A program made the position numbers and the translations under genes. A DNA stretch of 64,000 nt, taken from the NCBI GenBank assembly GCA_003220495.1, contig QHSP01000038.1, forward strand, positions 62,001 through 126,000. The letters run 5' to 3'. A model generated the notes under the pieces. It saw only the letters and a program-made list of their open reading frames with translations. It was not told where the DNA came from and did no database searches. Source of the DNA: Candidatus Rokuibacteriota bacterium (GTDB lineage: Bacteria > Methylomirabilota > Methylomirabilia > Rokubacteriales > CSP1-6). Each line of letters opens with the position of its first letter. Positions within the stretch are counted from its first letter, which is position 1. This document shows, piece after piece, positions 18,029 to 26,917 of this stretch.

Positions 18029-19229
18029 TGGTTTCGGCGGTGATGGTGGGTTCGGGTTTGGATCCTTGGCGGATGGCGATGTCGAGGGCGCGGAGCATTG
18101 CGAGGATGTAGGTGTCTTCTCGCCAGCGAGCGAAGAGGTGGTCGGCGCCGAGGGCGACGACGTTGACGCCGCCAGGCCACACCGTATCGGCGAGGAGCAC
18201 CACGCCGTCGTTGGCACCGTGGGAGCTGAGTACCTGATACCCTGGGTAGACTTGGTAGCCCACGCTGCCCGAGACGGGCACCGCGACGACGTTGAGGACC
18301 GTGACCGTCTCCGGCAACCGCAACGTTTCGAAACGCCGCCGGCTTCGTTCGGTCTCGAGAGATTCCAGCGCGTCCCAGCTCCAGCCGCTCAGAAAGAAAA
18401 TTCCGCGAGCCAGCCACCTCACTGGCAGGCGCAGGGCCGAGTCGGCCAACGGTGTCCCGCGGAGCGCGCCGGCGATGTTGATCCAGGCGGTGACGCAAGC
18501 GGCTTCCTCCGCCGTCAAGCTGGATAGCGCCATGGCCGCCTCGGCGCCCGACTTGCTTGCGCTGACCAGGACGATAGAGCCGCCCTCGCAGCCCGCGTCG
18601 CGGATCGCCCGCACGATCACGGCCGCGTTGTCCTCGACCGAATCGCTTTCTCCGGACTCGACCAGGAGATTGCGCACGCCGAGCGTCCGGAGGATCCGGC
18701 GCTGGTTCGCGAAGTCGGAGCCATTCTCGGGATGGCTCTTGTAGAGCCACGACGGCGCGAAGAGGAGCGTGTAGGGGAAGGCGCGTGGACGTCGCAGCGC
18801 ATCCGCCGAGCGATCCGGTCCCTCCCGTAGGAAGCGGTCGAATGCCGCCTGCACCGAGCGGCTCCGCGGCTCGGCGGCGAGCGCGCGCGCGAAGACGAGC
18901 GCGGAGAAGTCCATCGACGTCCTTTTCGCGAGCTTCTTCAGGAACGCCTGGTCCGGGAGCCGGACGTCGACACCGGCGCCTCCGAGCTGAGGCTCGCTGG
19001 AGGCGAGATCGGTCAGGCGAGCGCTTCCCGCGGCGGCCGGGAACCGGGCATCAGCCGAGCGTCGGGCCAGTATATCGGCGAGCAGGCGTCGCGCCATGTC
19101 GGAGTCCACCAGGGCCGCCAGCTCCGAGTCCGGTGAGTCGCTGTTCACCAGATCGATCGGGCGCGCGCAACCGAGCGTCAAGGTCAGCGCGAGCGCGGCG
19201 TTCGCCGCCAGCCACGAGTGACGGAACAC
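18009..19229 (-). CDS. alpha/beta-hydrolase-fold lipoprotein
   Basis: 406 residues from a GTG start at 19229, chosen because GGAGG lies 7 nt upstream and the lipoprotein signal (VFRHSWLAANAALALTLTLGC, lipobox LTLGC) begins there. The body has an alpha/beta-hydrolase layout: a strand IVLVSASKSGAEAAMAL where Ser in SASKSG is the likely nucleophile (a non-standard elbow instead of GxSxG), GANDGVVLLADTVWPGG as the acid loop and VVALGADHLFAR with the catalytic His. Substrate unknown; probably an envelope esterase or peptidase-like enzyme. It is the last gene of the minus-strand series that begins with phnD, but may have its own promoter (TATAAT at 19270-19275). Confidence 0.65.
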   Translation of the reverse strand: MFRHSWLAANAALALTLTLGCARPIDLVNSDSPDSELAALVDSDMARRLLADILARRSADARFPAAAGSARLTDLASSEPQLGGAGVDVRLPDQAFLKKLAKRTSMDFSALVFARALAAEPRSRSVQAAFDRFLREGPDRSADALRRPRAFPYTLLFAPSWLYKSHPENGSDFANQRRILRTLGVRNLLVESGESDSVEDNAAVIVRAIRDAGCEGGSIVLVSASKSGAEAAMALSSLTAEEAACVTAWINIAGALRGTPLADSALRLPVRWLARGIFFLSGWSWDALESLETERSRRRFETLRLPETVTVLNVVAVPVSGSVGYQVYPGYQVLSSHGANDGVVLLADTVWPGGVNVVALGADHLFARWREDTYILAMLRALDIAIRQGSKPEPTITAETTPPHPR

Positions 19230-19269
19230 GAAGCATCCTCCGATGCTGGAATCGATCGGCGTCACGGCT

Positions 19270-19275
19270 ATTATA
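19270..19275 (-). promoter_or_regulatory. putative -10 element upstream of the hydrolase lipoprotein gene
   Basis: On the minus strand this reads TATAAT, in otherwise very GC-rich DNA, and would start a transcript with a leader of about 34 nt before the GTG at 19229. I see no good -35 hexamer 17 bp upstream, so this is a moderate call. Confidence 0.4.
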
Positions 19276-19321
19276 GGCAGGCTTCCGCGAAGCTCGGGCG
19301 AGTCTCGGCGAAGAGCGGCGC

Positions 19322-20596
19322 TCAACCCGCTGCGGGTCGGGCGATTTCGTGCAGGTACCACTCCGTATAGCGGATCACATTATATTCACGCTTCGTCGAG
19401 TAGGGACCCGGCGTGAAGGCCGATGAGCTCACGCCGGCCTGATTCTTCTCGCAGAGGGCCCAGTCCTGCTCGCTGGTGAGCTCCCAGAACGGGAGCAGCG
19501 CGTCCAGCGCGTAGTCCTTTCCCTCGACGGCGTTCTCGGCGACGAGCCACTGGACCTGCACGAGCGTCTTCTGCGGCCCGGCCGGCGAGAGCCGCGTCGA
19601 CACGGAGTGATCGCCGCTCGAGTGGTTCCAGAAGTTCGGCATGGTCCGGATCCGGAGCGTGCCAACGTCGCGCGTCCGATAGGCCCCCATCAGCGGCGCG
19701 ACCGGCCGCCCGTCGATCGACTCGCTGACCCAGCCGGGCACCAGCGGCGTGCGGTTGATCGACCACCAGCAGTCGGGAGACGGAAAGCGCACCAGGCCCG
19801 CTTCCTCGTAGTCGATGCGCAGGCCGTCGGCCGCGAGGCGATTCGAGGTCGCCCGGGCCTGGGTCTCGATCTCGAGCCTGAGCGCCGCGTCGTCGATCGG
19901 CGCGTTGTCGTAGTTGGCCTTGATGTACTGCGGGTGGTTCACGTTGCAGTGCCAGCACTCGCGGTTGTTTTCCCACACGAGCTTCCAGTTCGCGCGCACC
20001 TCGTAGCTCCGCGTCGCCGCGACCTTGGCGCGCGCGAGCCCCTGCGGGCGTAGCAGCGCGCCCAGCGCCTCCCCGGCGCCCTCGAACGCGGGCGGCGCGC
20101 CGGCCAGGCAGATGAAGATCAGCCCGCCGACCTCGCGCAGGTGTACCCGGTGCAGCCCGTAGTCGCGCCGGTCGAGATCACCGTCTTTGTCCATCCCGCC
20201 GCATGCCATCAGCTCGCCGTTTCGCGCGTAGGACCACTGGTGATACGGGCAGACGATCCGCGCGACGTGACCGGACTCGTCCTGACAGACCTTCATCCCG
20301 CGATGGCGGCACGTGTTGTGGAGCGCGTGAATTCGCTCGTCGTCGCCGCGGATGACGATGATCGAGTCCGTGTCGACGTCGAGCACAAAGTAGTCGCCGG
20401 GCTGCTTGACCTGACACGTGTGGCCGGCGAAAAGCCAGCCGCGGCGCCAGATACGCTCGAGGTCGAGCTGATAGATGCCCGGATCGGTCTGGAACTCACG
20501 CTGGAGCGCGTGGCCGGGCTTGTGCTCGGCGATCAGACGGTCGAGGAGCGTGGAGGCGTCGGCGAGCTGAGCGGCGGTCAGGAACGTGCCCGACAT
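19322..20596 (-). CDS. Rieske non-heme iron oxygenase, alpha subunit (glycine-betaine/carnitine oxygenase-like)
   Basis: A 424-residue ring-hydroxylating-type oxygenase. The Rieske [2Fe-2S] ligands are in CRHRGMKVC (Cys-x-His) and CPYHQW (Cys-x-x-His) at ~85-108. The mononuclear iron site is in ENNRECWHCNVNHPQY at ~205-220. The arrangement and the ENxxECxHC motif match the quaternary-ammonium oxygenases that N-demethylate glycine betaine or carnitine rather than aromatic dioxygenases. No reductase gene is adjacent. A nearby FAD/GcvT dehydrogenase on the same strand (21502-23952) would suit a demethylation pathway in which the oxygenase removes the first methyl and the flavoprotein the next, but substrate identity is inference. 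Confidence 0.85.
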   Translation of the reverse strand: MSGTFLTAAQLADASTLLDRLIAEHKPGHALQREFQTDPGIYQLDLERIWRRGWLFAGHTCQVKQPGDYFVLDVDTDSIIVIRGDDERIHALHNTCRHRGMKVCQDESGHVARIVCPYHQWSYARNGELMACGGMDKDGDLDRRDYGLHRVHLREVGGLIFICLAGAPPAFEGAGEALGALLRPQGLARAKVAATRSYEVRANWKLVWENNRECWHCNVNHPQYIKANYDNAPIDDAALRLEIETQARATSNRLAADGLRIDYEEAGLVRFPSPDCWWSINRTPLVPGWVSESIDGRPVAPLMGAYRTRDVGTLRIRTMPNFWNHSSGDHSVSTRLSPAGPQKTLVQVQWLVAENAVEGKDYALDALLPFWELTSEQDWALCEKNQAGVSSSAFTPGPYSTKREYNVIRYTEWYLHEIARPAAG

Positions 20597-20604
20597 CGCC
20601 TCAT

Positions 20605-20627
20605 ATTATAGGCGCCATATGGGCGCC
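20605..20627 (-). promoter_or_regulatory. putative promoter of the Rieske gene with operator-like repeat; possibly leaderless
   Basis: The minus strand reads GGCGCC-CATAT-GGCGCC (20627-20611) followed directly by TATAAT (20610-20605), with only 8 nt to the ATG at 20596. Transcription starting 6-7 nt after the -10 would begin within about two nt of the start codon. The GGCGCC pair fills exactly the 17-bp spacer and could bind a regulator. No strong -35 is visible. Confidence 0.45.
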
Positions 20628-20646
20628 GTCGGCTATGGGCGGGTCA

Positions 20647-21474
20647 CTACCAGGGTATGCGTATCTCGACGAAGACCCCGCCCCGTCGCGGAACACCGAC
20701 TCGAATGTCGGATTTGATCCCCATCAGGCTCTCCGCCAGATAGTTCAGCGCGCCGATCGGGTCGGTCGCGATCAGGATGACGTGGTCGTACCACTTGAGC
20801 TCGGGCTTGTGCCTGACCCAGTTGCGGATGGGCTCGAAGACGAATCCGCCGAGCAGCGCGCCCCCGACCGGGGTGACGATCAAGTCCTGGTAAGAAGGCC
20901 GCTCGAAGAGCGCCTCCGTCCCGAACTCGTAGAGCGCCGAGGCGACTGCCGAATACAGGAACGAGTCGATTCGGTCGAAGCCCCGCTCGCGCGCGCGTAT
21001 GTAGTAGACGGCCCCGAAGTACGAGTGGCCGAGGTAGTTCACGGCCCAGTTGTCGTGGTCCCACCCTGGATTCTGAACGTTGTTCCACCATCTCTCGAAG
21101 CTGAGGTTGTTCTTTGCGGTGTCGGACCAGTTCGACACGCTCTCCGGGAGCAAGTAGAGAATACCGACGCCGACGATCTGGTAGCTGACGACCAATGCGG
21201 TGTCCCGGGCGAGGCCCACCCAGTCTCGAGGCTCCTCCGAGCTGTCGGGAAGGAGATGAAACTTCTCTGGCGCGTTCTCGGCGGCGGCTTGCACCCACCA
21301 CGCGCGCGAGTCGGGAGTGCTCGAGTCGACGGGTTCGTCGCCCAGCGCCGGTGTGGTCGCCAGGCAGAGGGAGGTGACAACGAGGAATACCGCGGCTGCG
21401 CGAAGCAAGCGCAAAAACCATACCCGGATGACCCGGCCAAGTCCATCGGTAGTTGGTCCCAAGCCGCCGGGCAT
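20647..21474 (-). CDS. DUF3943 family exported protein
   Basis: 275 residues with a basic N-terminus and signal/anchor (LRLLRAAAVFLVVTSLCLATTPALG). The DUF3943 core is visible: WDHDNWAVNYLGHSYFGAVYYIRARERGF, SFLYSAVASALYEFGTEAL, RPSYQDLIVTPVGGALLG and EPIRNWVRH, typically predicted as an outer-membrane or membrane-associated protein with conserved Trp/Asp/His. Function unknown. The ribosome site before the ATG at 21474 is weak; a TTG about 20 codons in, just before the signal peptide, is an alternative. It lies between the FAD/GcvT enzyme and the Rieske gene and could be transcribed with either. Confidence 0.75.
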   Translation of the reverse strand: MPGGLGPTTDGLGRVIRVWFLRLLRAAAVFLVVTSLCLATTPALGDEPVDSSTPDSRAWWVQAAAENAPEKFHLLPDSSEEPRDWVGLARDTALVVSYQIVGVGILYLLPESVSNWSDTAKNNLSFERWWNNVQNPGWDHDNWAVNYLGHSYFGAVYYIRARERGFDRIDSFLYSAVASALYEFGTEALFERPSYQDLIVTPVGGALLGGFVFEPIRNWVRHKPELKWYDHVILIATDPIGALNYLAESLMGIKSDIRVGVPRRGGVFVEIRIPW

Positions 21475-21501
21475 CGTTCGGGTTCGATTCGAGGTCGCGC
21501 C

Positions 21502-23952
21502 CTACTGGCGGAGCCTGACGCCGGCGGGGTCGTAGAGCACGTCGGGCGCGACCCCCGCGGCGAAGCGCGCGCCGAAGGCCTCCACCTCGACCGGCGTGCC
21601 GATCGCCGAGAGCGCCGGCGGCAGATAGACGAAGCCGATGTGCTTCCCGACCGTGTAGCCCCAGCCCGCGCTCCGCAGACGGCCCACGACGTGGCCGCCG
21701 GCGTACACGGCCTCGCCGGCGTAGAGGTCGGACTCGTCGGACATCGGCGCCGCCAGCACGATCGTGCACAGCTTGCGCTGAACTCCCTCGGCGTTGATCC
21801 GGAGCAGTGCCCCGCGCCCGACGAACTCGCTCTTCTGCAGGCGCACGCAGAACCCGAGCCCCGCTTCGTACGGGTTCTCGGCCGGCGTGAGATCGGTGCT
21901 CCAGTATCGGTAGCCCTTCTCGAGCCTCAACGAGTCGACGGCCTTGTAGCCGACGGGCTCGATCCCGAGCGGCCGGCCGGCGGCCAGCAGCGCGTCCCAC
22001 ACGCTGACCGCATGCTGGTTGTCGATGTACAGCTCCCAGCCGAGCTCGCCGACGTAGGTCACCCGCTGAGCGCCGACCGCGACGTCGGCGATCTCGACCT
22101 GTCGCGCCGACATATAAGGAAACGCGGCGTTCGACACGTCGCTCGGCGTGACGGCCTGGAGCACGCGCCGCGCGTCGGGACCCCAGATGCCAATGCAGGC
22201 GAACTGGTCGGTCACGTCGCGCACGTCCACGCTCCCGTCGGACGGCCGGTGCATCAGGATCCAGCCGAGATCGCTCGCGACGAAGTTGCTGCCGGTCGTC
22301 ACGCGGAAGCGATCGGGGCCCCAGCGCGTGACGGTCAGGTCGCTCTCGATCCCGCCGCGCGGGTTGAGGAGCTGCGTGTAGATCACGCTCCCGACCGGAC
22401 GGTCCATCTCGTTGTCGGCCAGACGCTGCAGGAGCGCCAACGCACCGGGCCCGCTCACGTCGAGCTTGCCGAACGAGGTGAAGTCGAAGAGCCCGACCCG
22501 CTCGCGGACCGCTCGATGCTCGACGCCGACGCGCTCGAAGAAGGCCGCCCGTGACCAGCCCCACCCGCGCTGGTCCGCGCCGGCGCGGCGTCCGGGTCGA
22601 CCGGGCATGAAATAGTTGGCGCGCTCCCAGCCGTTCTTCTCGCCGAACACCGCGCCCGCCTCGCCGAGCCGAGCGTCGAGCGGGCTCAGCCGGCGCGCGC
22701 GGGCCCACTCGTTCTCGTCGTGGGGATAGCGGAGCATGTAGTAGTACTTGTACGACTCGCGCGCGCGCTCCGCGGCGTACGCGCGGTCCTCGTACACCGG
22801 CCCGAAGCGCCGCACGTTCAGCTCCGTCACGTCGTGCGGCGGCTCGCCGTCCACGAGCCAGTCGGCGACGATGTGGCCGATCGCGCCGCCGGCGCCGAAG
22901 CCCGTGTGCGAGAGGCCTGCCGCGACCCAGAACCCGGGCACGCTCGGTACCGGACCGAGCAGGGGACGGCTGTCGGGGGTGATGCCCTCGGGGCCGTTCA
23001 CCAGATGCGCCAGCTCGGCCTTCGCCAGGACGGGCACTCTTCGGATGGCGCCCTCGAGGATCTCGTTGAACAGCTCCCAGTCCGATGGCAGGAGCTGTTG
23101 CGTGAAGTCCCACGGCACGCCGCCGACCGACCACGCGACCGGGCTTCGCTCGAAGCCACCGATGAGAAATCCGCCGACCTCTTGACGCATGTAGACGAGG
23201 TTCTCCGGATCGCGCAGGCACGGAGTCGCGCGCGCGAGCTCGCTGCCCGGAATCGGCTTCGTCGCCAGGTGCTGGTGGACGAGCGGCGTGATCGGCAGGC
23301 TCACGCCGACCATCGCCGCGATCTGCCCGGCCCACATGCCGCCGGCGTTGACGATGGTCTCCGTCCGGATGACGCCGTGGTCGGTTTCGACGGCCGCGAC
23401 CGCGCCCCGCGCCGTCCGCGCGATCCCGGTGACGCGCACGCCCGTGCGGATCTCGACGCCCAGCCGGCGCGCGTGCGCGGCCAGCTCCATCGTCGCCCCG
23501 CTCGGATCGAGCCACCCATCGCCCGGCAGGTACATCGCGCCGTGGAGGTGCTCGCCGGACATGAGGGGAAAGATGCGGAGCGATTCCGCCGGAGAGATCG
23601 TGTCGACGTCCAGGCCGATCGCGCGCGCCATGCCGACCTGGCGCTGGAGGAACCGGAGCTGATCGTGGCTCGACGCCACGCGGAGGCTCCCGACCTCGTG
23701 CCAGTGCTCCGCCGCGCCCGGCTCCGCCTGCAGGCTTCGATAGAGCCGAATGCTGTACTGCCGCATCCGCATGAGCGTCGGCGAGGTGTGGAAATGCGTC
23801 ACCATCCCCGCGGCGTGCCAGGTGGACCCGCTCGTCAGCTCGCCTTTGTCCACGAGCACCACGTCGGTCCAACCCTTCTGTGCCAGGTGATACGCGACGC
23901 TGCACCCCGCGATGCCGCCGCCGACGATGACGACCCGCGCCTGCTCCTTCAT
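21502..23952 (-). CDS. FAD-dependent dehydrogenase with GcvT (aminomethyltransferase) domain, dimethylglycine/sarcosine dehydrogenase family
   Basis: 816 residues. Residues ~1-390: DAO-type FAD domain with VVIVGGGIAGCSVAYHL, the HAAGMV flavin-attachment-like region and GFGAGGAIGHIVADWL. Residues ~400-816: FAO_M and GcvT folds with FDFTSFGKLDVSGPGALALLQRL, GIESDLTVTRWG, YVGELGWELYI and GYKAVDSLRLEKGYRYW. These enzymes oxidise an N-methyl amine and pass the methyl group to tetrahydrofolate. Start at 23952 chosen because the Rossmann motif begins 6 residues later; upstream in-frame ATG adds unrelated residues. It follows the aminoethylphosphonate-type importer on the same strand and precedes the Rieske gene, so an N-methylated substrate is plausible. 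Confidence 0.9.
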   Translation of the reverse strand: MKEQARVVIVGGGIAGCSVAYHLAQKGWTDVVLVDKGELTSGSTWHAAGMVTHFHTSPTLMRMRQYSIRLYRSLQAEPGAAEHWHEVGSLRVASSHDQLRFLQRQVGMARAIGLDVDTISPAESLRIFPLMSGEHLHGAMYLPGDGWLDPSGATMELAAHARRLGVEIRTGVRVTGIARTARGAVAAVETDHGVIRTETIVNAGGMWAGQIAAMVGVSLPITPLVHQHLATKPIPGSELARATPCLRDPENLVYMRQEVGGFLIGGFERSPVAWSVGGVPWDFTQQLLPSDWELFNEILEGAIRRVPVLAKAELAHLVNGPEGITPDSRPLLGPVPSVPGFWVAAGLSHTGFGAGGAIGHIVADWLVDGEPPHDVTELNVRRFGPVYEDRAYAAERARESYKYYYMLRYPHDENEWARARRLSPLDARLGEAGAVFGEKNGWERANYFMPGRPGRRAGADQRGWGWSRAAFFERVGVEHRAVRERVGLFDFTSFGKLDVSGPGALALLQRLADNEMDRPVGSVIYTQLLNPRGGIESDLTVTRWGPDRFRVTTGSNFVASDLGWILMHRPSDGSVDVRDVTDQFACIGIWGPDARRVLQAVTPSDVSNAAFPYMSARQVEIADVAVGAQRVTYVGELGWELYIDNQHAVSVWDALLAAGRPLGIEPVGYKAVDSLRLEKGYRYWSTDLTPAENPYEAGLGFCVRLQKSEFVGRGALLRINAEGVQRKLCTIVLAAPMSDESDLYAGEAVYAGGHVVGRLRSAGWGYTVGKHIGFVYLPPALSAIGTPVEVEAFGARFAAGVAPDVLYDPAGVRLRQ

Positions 23953-24099
23953 AAGCCGCACCGCGGTCTCATCTGCTCCGCACGAAGAAAGCCCAGCCGT
24001 CGTGGGGCAACGCACGCGTACCGCGTGGTCCGGCGACCTCTCCGCACCCGCCCGCCCACCGACCCCCGGCGCCCAGCGTCGAAGCCGAGGGTGAGGCGG

Positions 24100-25734
24100 C
24101 TACCGACGGCGCCACGCCTGGGTCCGGCGCTCGAGCCATCGAGCAAGGAGCAGGTGGAGCATGCGCGCCCCCACGTTGGTGTAGAAGATCATCATCGCCA
24201 TCGCGGCCGCCGAGGCGATCTCGCCGGTGTCGTCCATGTTGAGAACGGAGATCGACGCGAGCTCGGTCTTCGGCCCGTAGATGAAGACGACGCCAGAGAC
24301 GGTCGTCATCGCGTTGACGAACATGTAGATGACGATGTCGAGCGTCGACGGCAGGCACACCGGGACCGTCACGCGCCAGAAGGTCCGATAGAACGGTTGC
24401 TTGAGCGACGCGGACACCGTCTCGAACTCGGGATCCATCTGACGCAGCGCCGTGAGCGCCGTCAGGTGCCCCACGGTGTAGAAGTGCACGATCGTGTTGA
24501 CGACCAAGATCGTCATCGTGCGGTAGAGCACGTTGAGCGGATTCGCCGGCGCGTTGAAGAAGAAGATGTAGGCGAGCCCGAGGACCAGGCCGGGCACCGC
24601 CATCGGCAGCATCGCCAGGAAGTGGAAGATCCCTCGGCCCAGGGCGAAGCCGCGGGCCTTCTCGACGAGATAGGCCCCGGCGAACACGACGACGGTCCCG
24701 ACGACGCCGGTCAGGAGCGCCAGCCGGATCGAGTTGTAGTACGAGGCCCAGCCTCCGCCGCCCTTCTGATCGAAGTCGTAGTGGGCCCAGGTCAGAGTGA
24801 GATTGTAGGGAAAGAACTTCACGACAGCCGCGAACTGCGAGATCGCGACGATGCTCAGGATGGCGAGCCCCATCACGACGCAGTAGGCCAGCATCAGGAG
24901 GTCGAACAGCCGCTGTGGCTTCGGCTCGTACGGCACCGCACGCGCGGACAGGAGCGCCACCTGCCGGCGCCGCACCGCGCGATCGACCAAGAAGGCGAAG
25001 ATCGCCGGCACCAGCAAGATCACGCTCACGACGGCGCCCATCTGGAAGTTCTGCTGGCCGATGACCTGCTTGTACACATCGGTCGCCAGCACGTTGTACT
25101 GGCCGCCGATGACCTTCGGCGCTCCGAAGTCGGTGACGACCGTGGTGAAGACGACGAAGGTGGCGCTGATCAGGCCGTAGCGCGCGCCCGGGAGCGTGAC
25201 GGTCCAGAAGATCTTCGGCCGCGACGCGCGCAGGGCCACCGCCGCCTCGTAGAGCCGCGCGTCGGCGAGGGCCAGCGCGGCCAGGATGATCAGCAGCGCG
25301 TGCGGAAAGGTCGTGAAGACCTCGGCCATCACGATGCCGATCGGCCCGTAGATGCTGTGTCCGAGCAGCGCCGCTTTCAGCAGCCCCTGGTTGCCGAAGA
25401 GATAGACGAGCGCCAGACCCGGCAGGAGCGAGGGCACGAGGATCGGGACGAGGGCGACGGTCTTGAAGAATCCGCGGAAGGGCATGCGCGAGCGCGTGAG
25501 CGCGTACGCGTAGACAAACGCCAGCGGCACCGTGATGACGGTGCTGAGGATCGACACCCCGAGACTGTTGCCGATCGACTGGAAGAGGGCCGGCGTCGAG
25601 AAATAGCGGATGTAGTTGGCGAGGCCGACGAACTCCTCCCGTGGTCCCTGCAAGCTCTTGGCGAGCATGAGACCGAGCGGCAGCGCGAGGGCGGCGACCA
25701 GATAGAGCCCGATGACGCCGATGAAGAGGCGCAT
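24100..25734 (-). CDS. ABC permease, fused double-module (2-aminoethylphosphonate / iron-type)
   Basis: A 544-residue inner-membrane permease containing two binding-protein-dependent transport modules. The EAA loops are EAAVALRASRPKIFWTVTLP (first half) and ETVSASLKQPFYRTFWRVTVP (second half). Such single-gene double permeases occur in Fe(III) and putrescine-like systems and in the 2-aminoethylphosphonate transporter family, and the neighbouring binding protein favours the latter. The reading frame stays open upstream to within the ATPase gene without ATG/GTG/TTG, so ~25 extra N-terminal residues from a rare start are possible; the ATG at 25734 gives a protein beginning directly at the first helix. 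Operon: binding protein, ATPase, permease. Confidence 0.85.
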   Translation of the reverse strand: MRLFIGVIGLYLVAALALPLGLMLAKSLQGPREEFVGLANYIRYFSTPALFQSIGNSLGVSILSTVITVPLAFVYAYALTRSRMPFRGFFKTVALVPILVPSLLPGLALVYLFGNQGLLKAALLGHSIYGPIGIVMAEVFTTFPHALLIILAALALADARLYEAAVALRASRPKIFWTVTLPGARYGLISATFVVFTTVVTDFGAPKVIGGQYNVLATDVYKQVIGQQNFQMGAVVSVILLVPAIFAFLVDRAVRRRQVALLSARAVPYEPKPQRLFDLLMLAYCVVMGLAILSIVAISQFAAVVKFFPYNLTLTWAHYDFDQKGGGGWASYYNSIRLALLTGVVGTVVVFAGAYLVEKARGFALGRGIFHFLAMLPMAVPGLVLGLAYIFFFNAPANPLNVLYRTMTILVVNTIVHFYTVGHLTALTALRQMDPEFETVSASLKQPFYRTFWRVTVPVCLPSTLDIVIYMFVNAMTTVSGVVFIYGPKTELASISVLNMDDTGEIASAAAMAMMIFYTNVGARMLHLLLARWLERRTQAWRRR

Positions 25735-25804
25735 GAGCCGGTCGTCGCGGCTCGACTCGGGCCGGACGATCGCGGCGGCCTGATCGGCCCGCGCGAGCGC
25801 GGCG

Positions 25805-26887
25805 TCAGCGATTGACGGTGCTCCCCGGATAGATCCGGATCCGCTCGGGCGGCAGCAGCACCGAGAGCAGGCTCTTCTCCGCGATCCCGCGCCGCCGGAC
25901 CATGTCGACCGGAAGGTCGGCGCGCAGGAGCACTCCGGCCGTGGCGTCGCCGGCGAGGTCGGCGCGGAAGAATGAGCCCAGGAACGCGAGCGCGTCCACG
26001 CGCATGGCCAGGGCGTTCGGCTCGCTCCGGCCGCCGTCGTGGACCACGATGTCTTCCGGGCGGATCGCCAAGGTCACCTCGGTCCCGGCCGCGAGGCCGT
26101 CGACCTCGCAGGCGAGCTCGGAGCGGCCGAGCCGGACGACACCATCCCGCACGACCGTCCCGGCCACGAAGTTCATCACGCCGATGAAGTCGGCGACGAA
26201 CGGCGACGCCGGCTCGCGGTAGATCTCGAGCGGCGTGCCGACCTGCTCGATCGCGCCGAGATTCATCACCACGATGCGGTCGGCCATCGTGAGCGCCTCT
26301 TCCTGATCATGGGTGACCATGATCGTGGTCACGCGCAGGCGCCGCTGGAGCTGCTTGATCTCGTGGCGCAGGTGCACGCGCACCTTCGCGTCGAGCGCGG
26401 AGAGCGGCTCGTCGAGCAGCAAGAGGCCCGGCGAGGTCGCCAGCGCTCGCGCCAGCGCCACCCGCTGCTGCTGGCCGCCCGAGAGCTGCGCCGGATACTT
26501 GTTGCCGTGCGTGGCCAGGCCCATCAGGTCGAGCAGCTCGAGGACGCGCTTGGCGATCTCGACGCGAGGCACGCGAGCGTTCTGGAGGCCGTACGCGACG
26601 TTCTTGGCGGCGGTCAGGTTGGGGAAGAGCGCGTAGGACTGGAACACGATGCCGAAGTCGCGCTTGGTCGGCGGCAGCGCGGAGATGTCACGGCCGTTCT
26701 GCTCGATGCGGCCGGTCGTCTGGATGTCGAGCCCGGCGATCGCCCGCAGCAGGGTGGTCTTGCCACAGCCCGACGGGCCGAGGAAGCAGACGAACTCGCC
26801 GTCGGCGATCTCGAGCGAGATGTCGTCGAGGGCGGTGAAGCTACCGAACTTCTTCGTGAGGCGTTGGATGCGAAGGTAGGGACTCAC
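25805..26887 (-). CDS. ABC transporter ATP-binding protein (PotA/FbpC type, aminoethylphosphonate operon)
   Basis: A 360-residue importer ATPase. Walker [10 protein letters not shown] (~37-45), Q-loop [10 protein letters not shown], signature [15 protein letters not shown], Walker [13 protein letters not shown] and H-loop VTHDQEEAL are all intact. A C-terminal TOBE/OB domain (~250-360: [12 protein letters not shown] ... [14 protein letters not shown]) marks it as a PotA/FbpC/MalK-class subunit. It lies between the binding-protein and permease genes on the same strand (30-bp and 70-bp gaps) and energises that importer. Confidence 0.92.
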   Translation of the reverse strand: MSPYLRIQRLTKKFGSFTALDDISLEIADGEFVCFLGPSGCGKTTLLRAIAGLDIQTTGRIEQNGRDISALPPTKRDFGIVFQSYALFPNLTAAKNVAYGLQNARVPRVEIAKRVLELLDLMGLATHGNKYPAQLSGGQQQRVALARALATSPGLLLLDEPLSALDAKVRVHLRHEIKQLQRRLRVTTIMVTHDQEEALTMADRIVVMNLGAIEQVGTPLEIYREPASPFVADFIGVMNFVAGTVVRDGVVRLGRSELACEVDGLAAGTEVTLAIRPEDIVVHDGGRSEPNALAMRVDALAFLGSFFRADLAGDATAGVLLRADLPVDMVRRRGIAEKSLLSVLLPPERIRIYPGSTVNR

Positions 26888-26917
26888 CCGCCGCCTCGGC
26901 CGTCCTCGGTGTCCGGG

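Noticed and set aside
22720-25815. 1031-codon plus-strand open frame over the transporter and FAD genes
   Set aside because: Arg/Asp/Glu/His/Gly-rich low-complexity translation antisense to well-supported minus-strand genes; a by-product of high GC.
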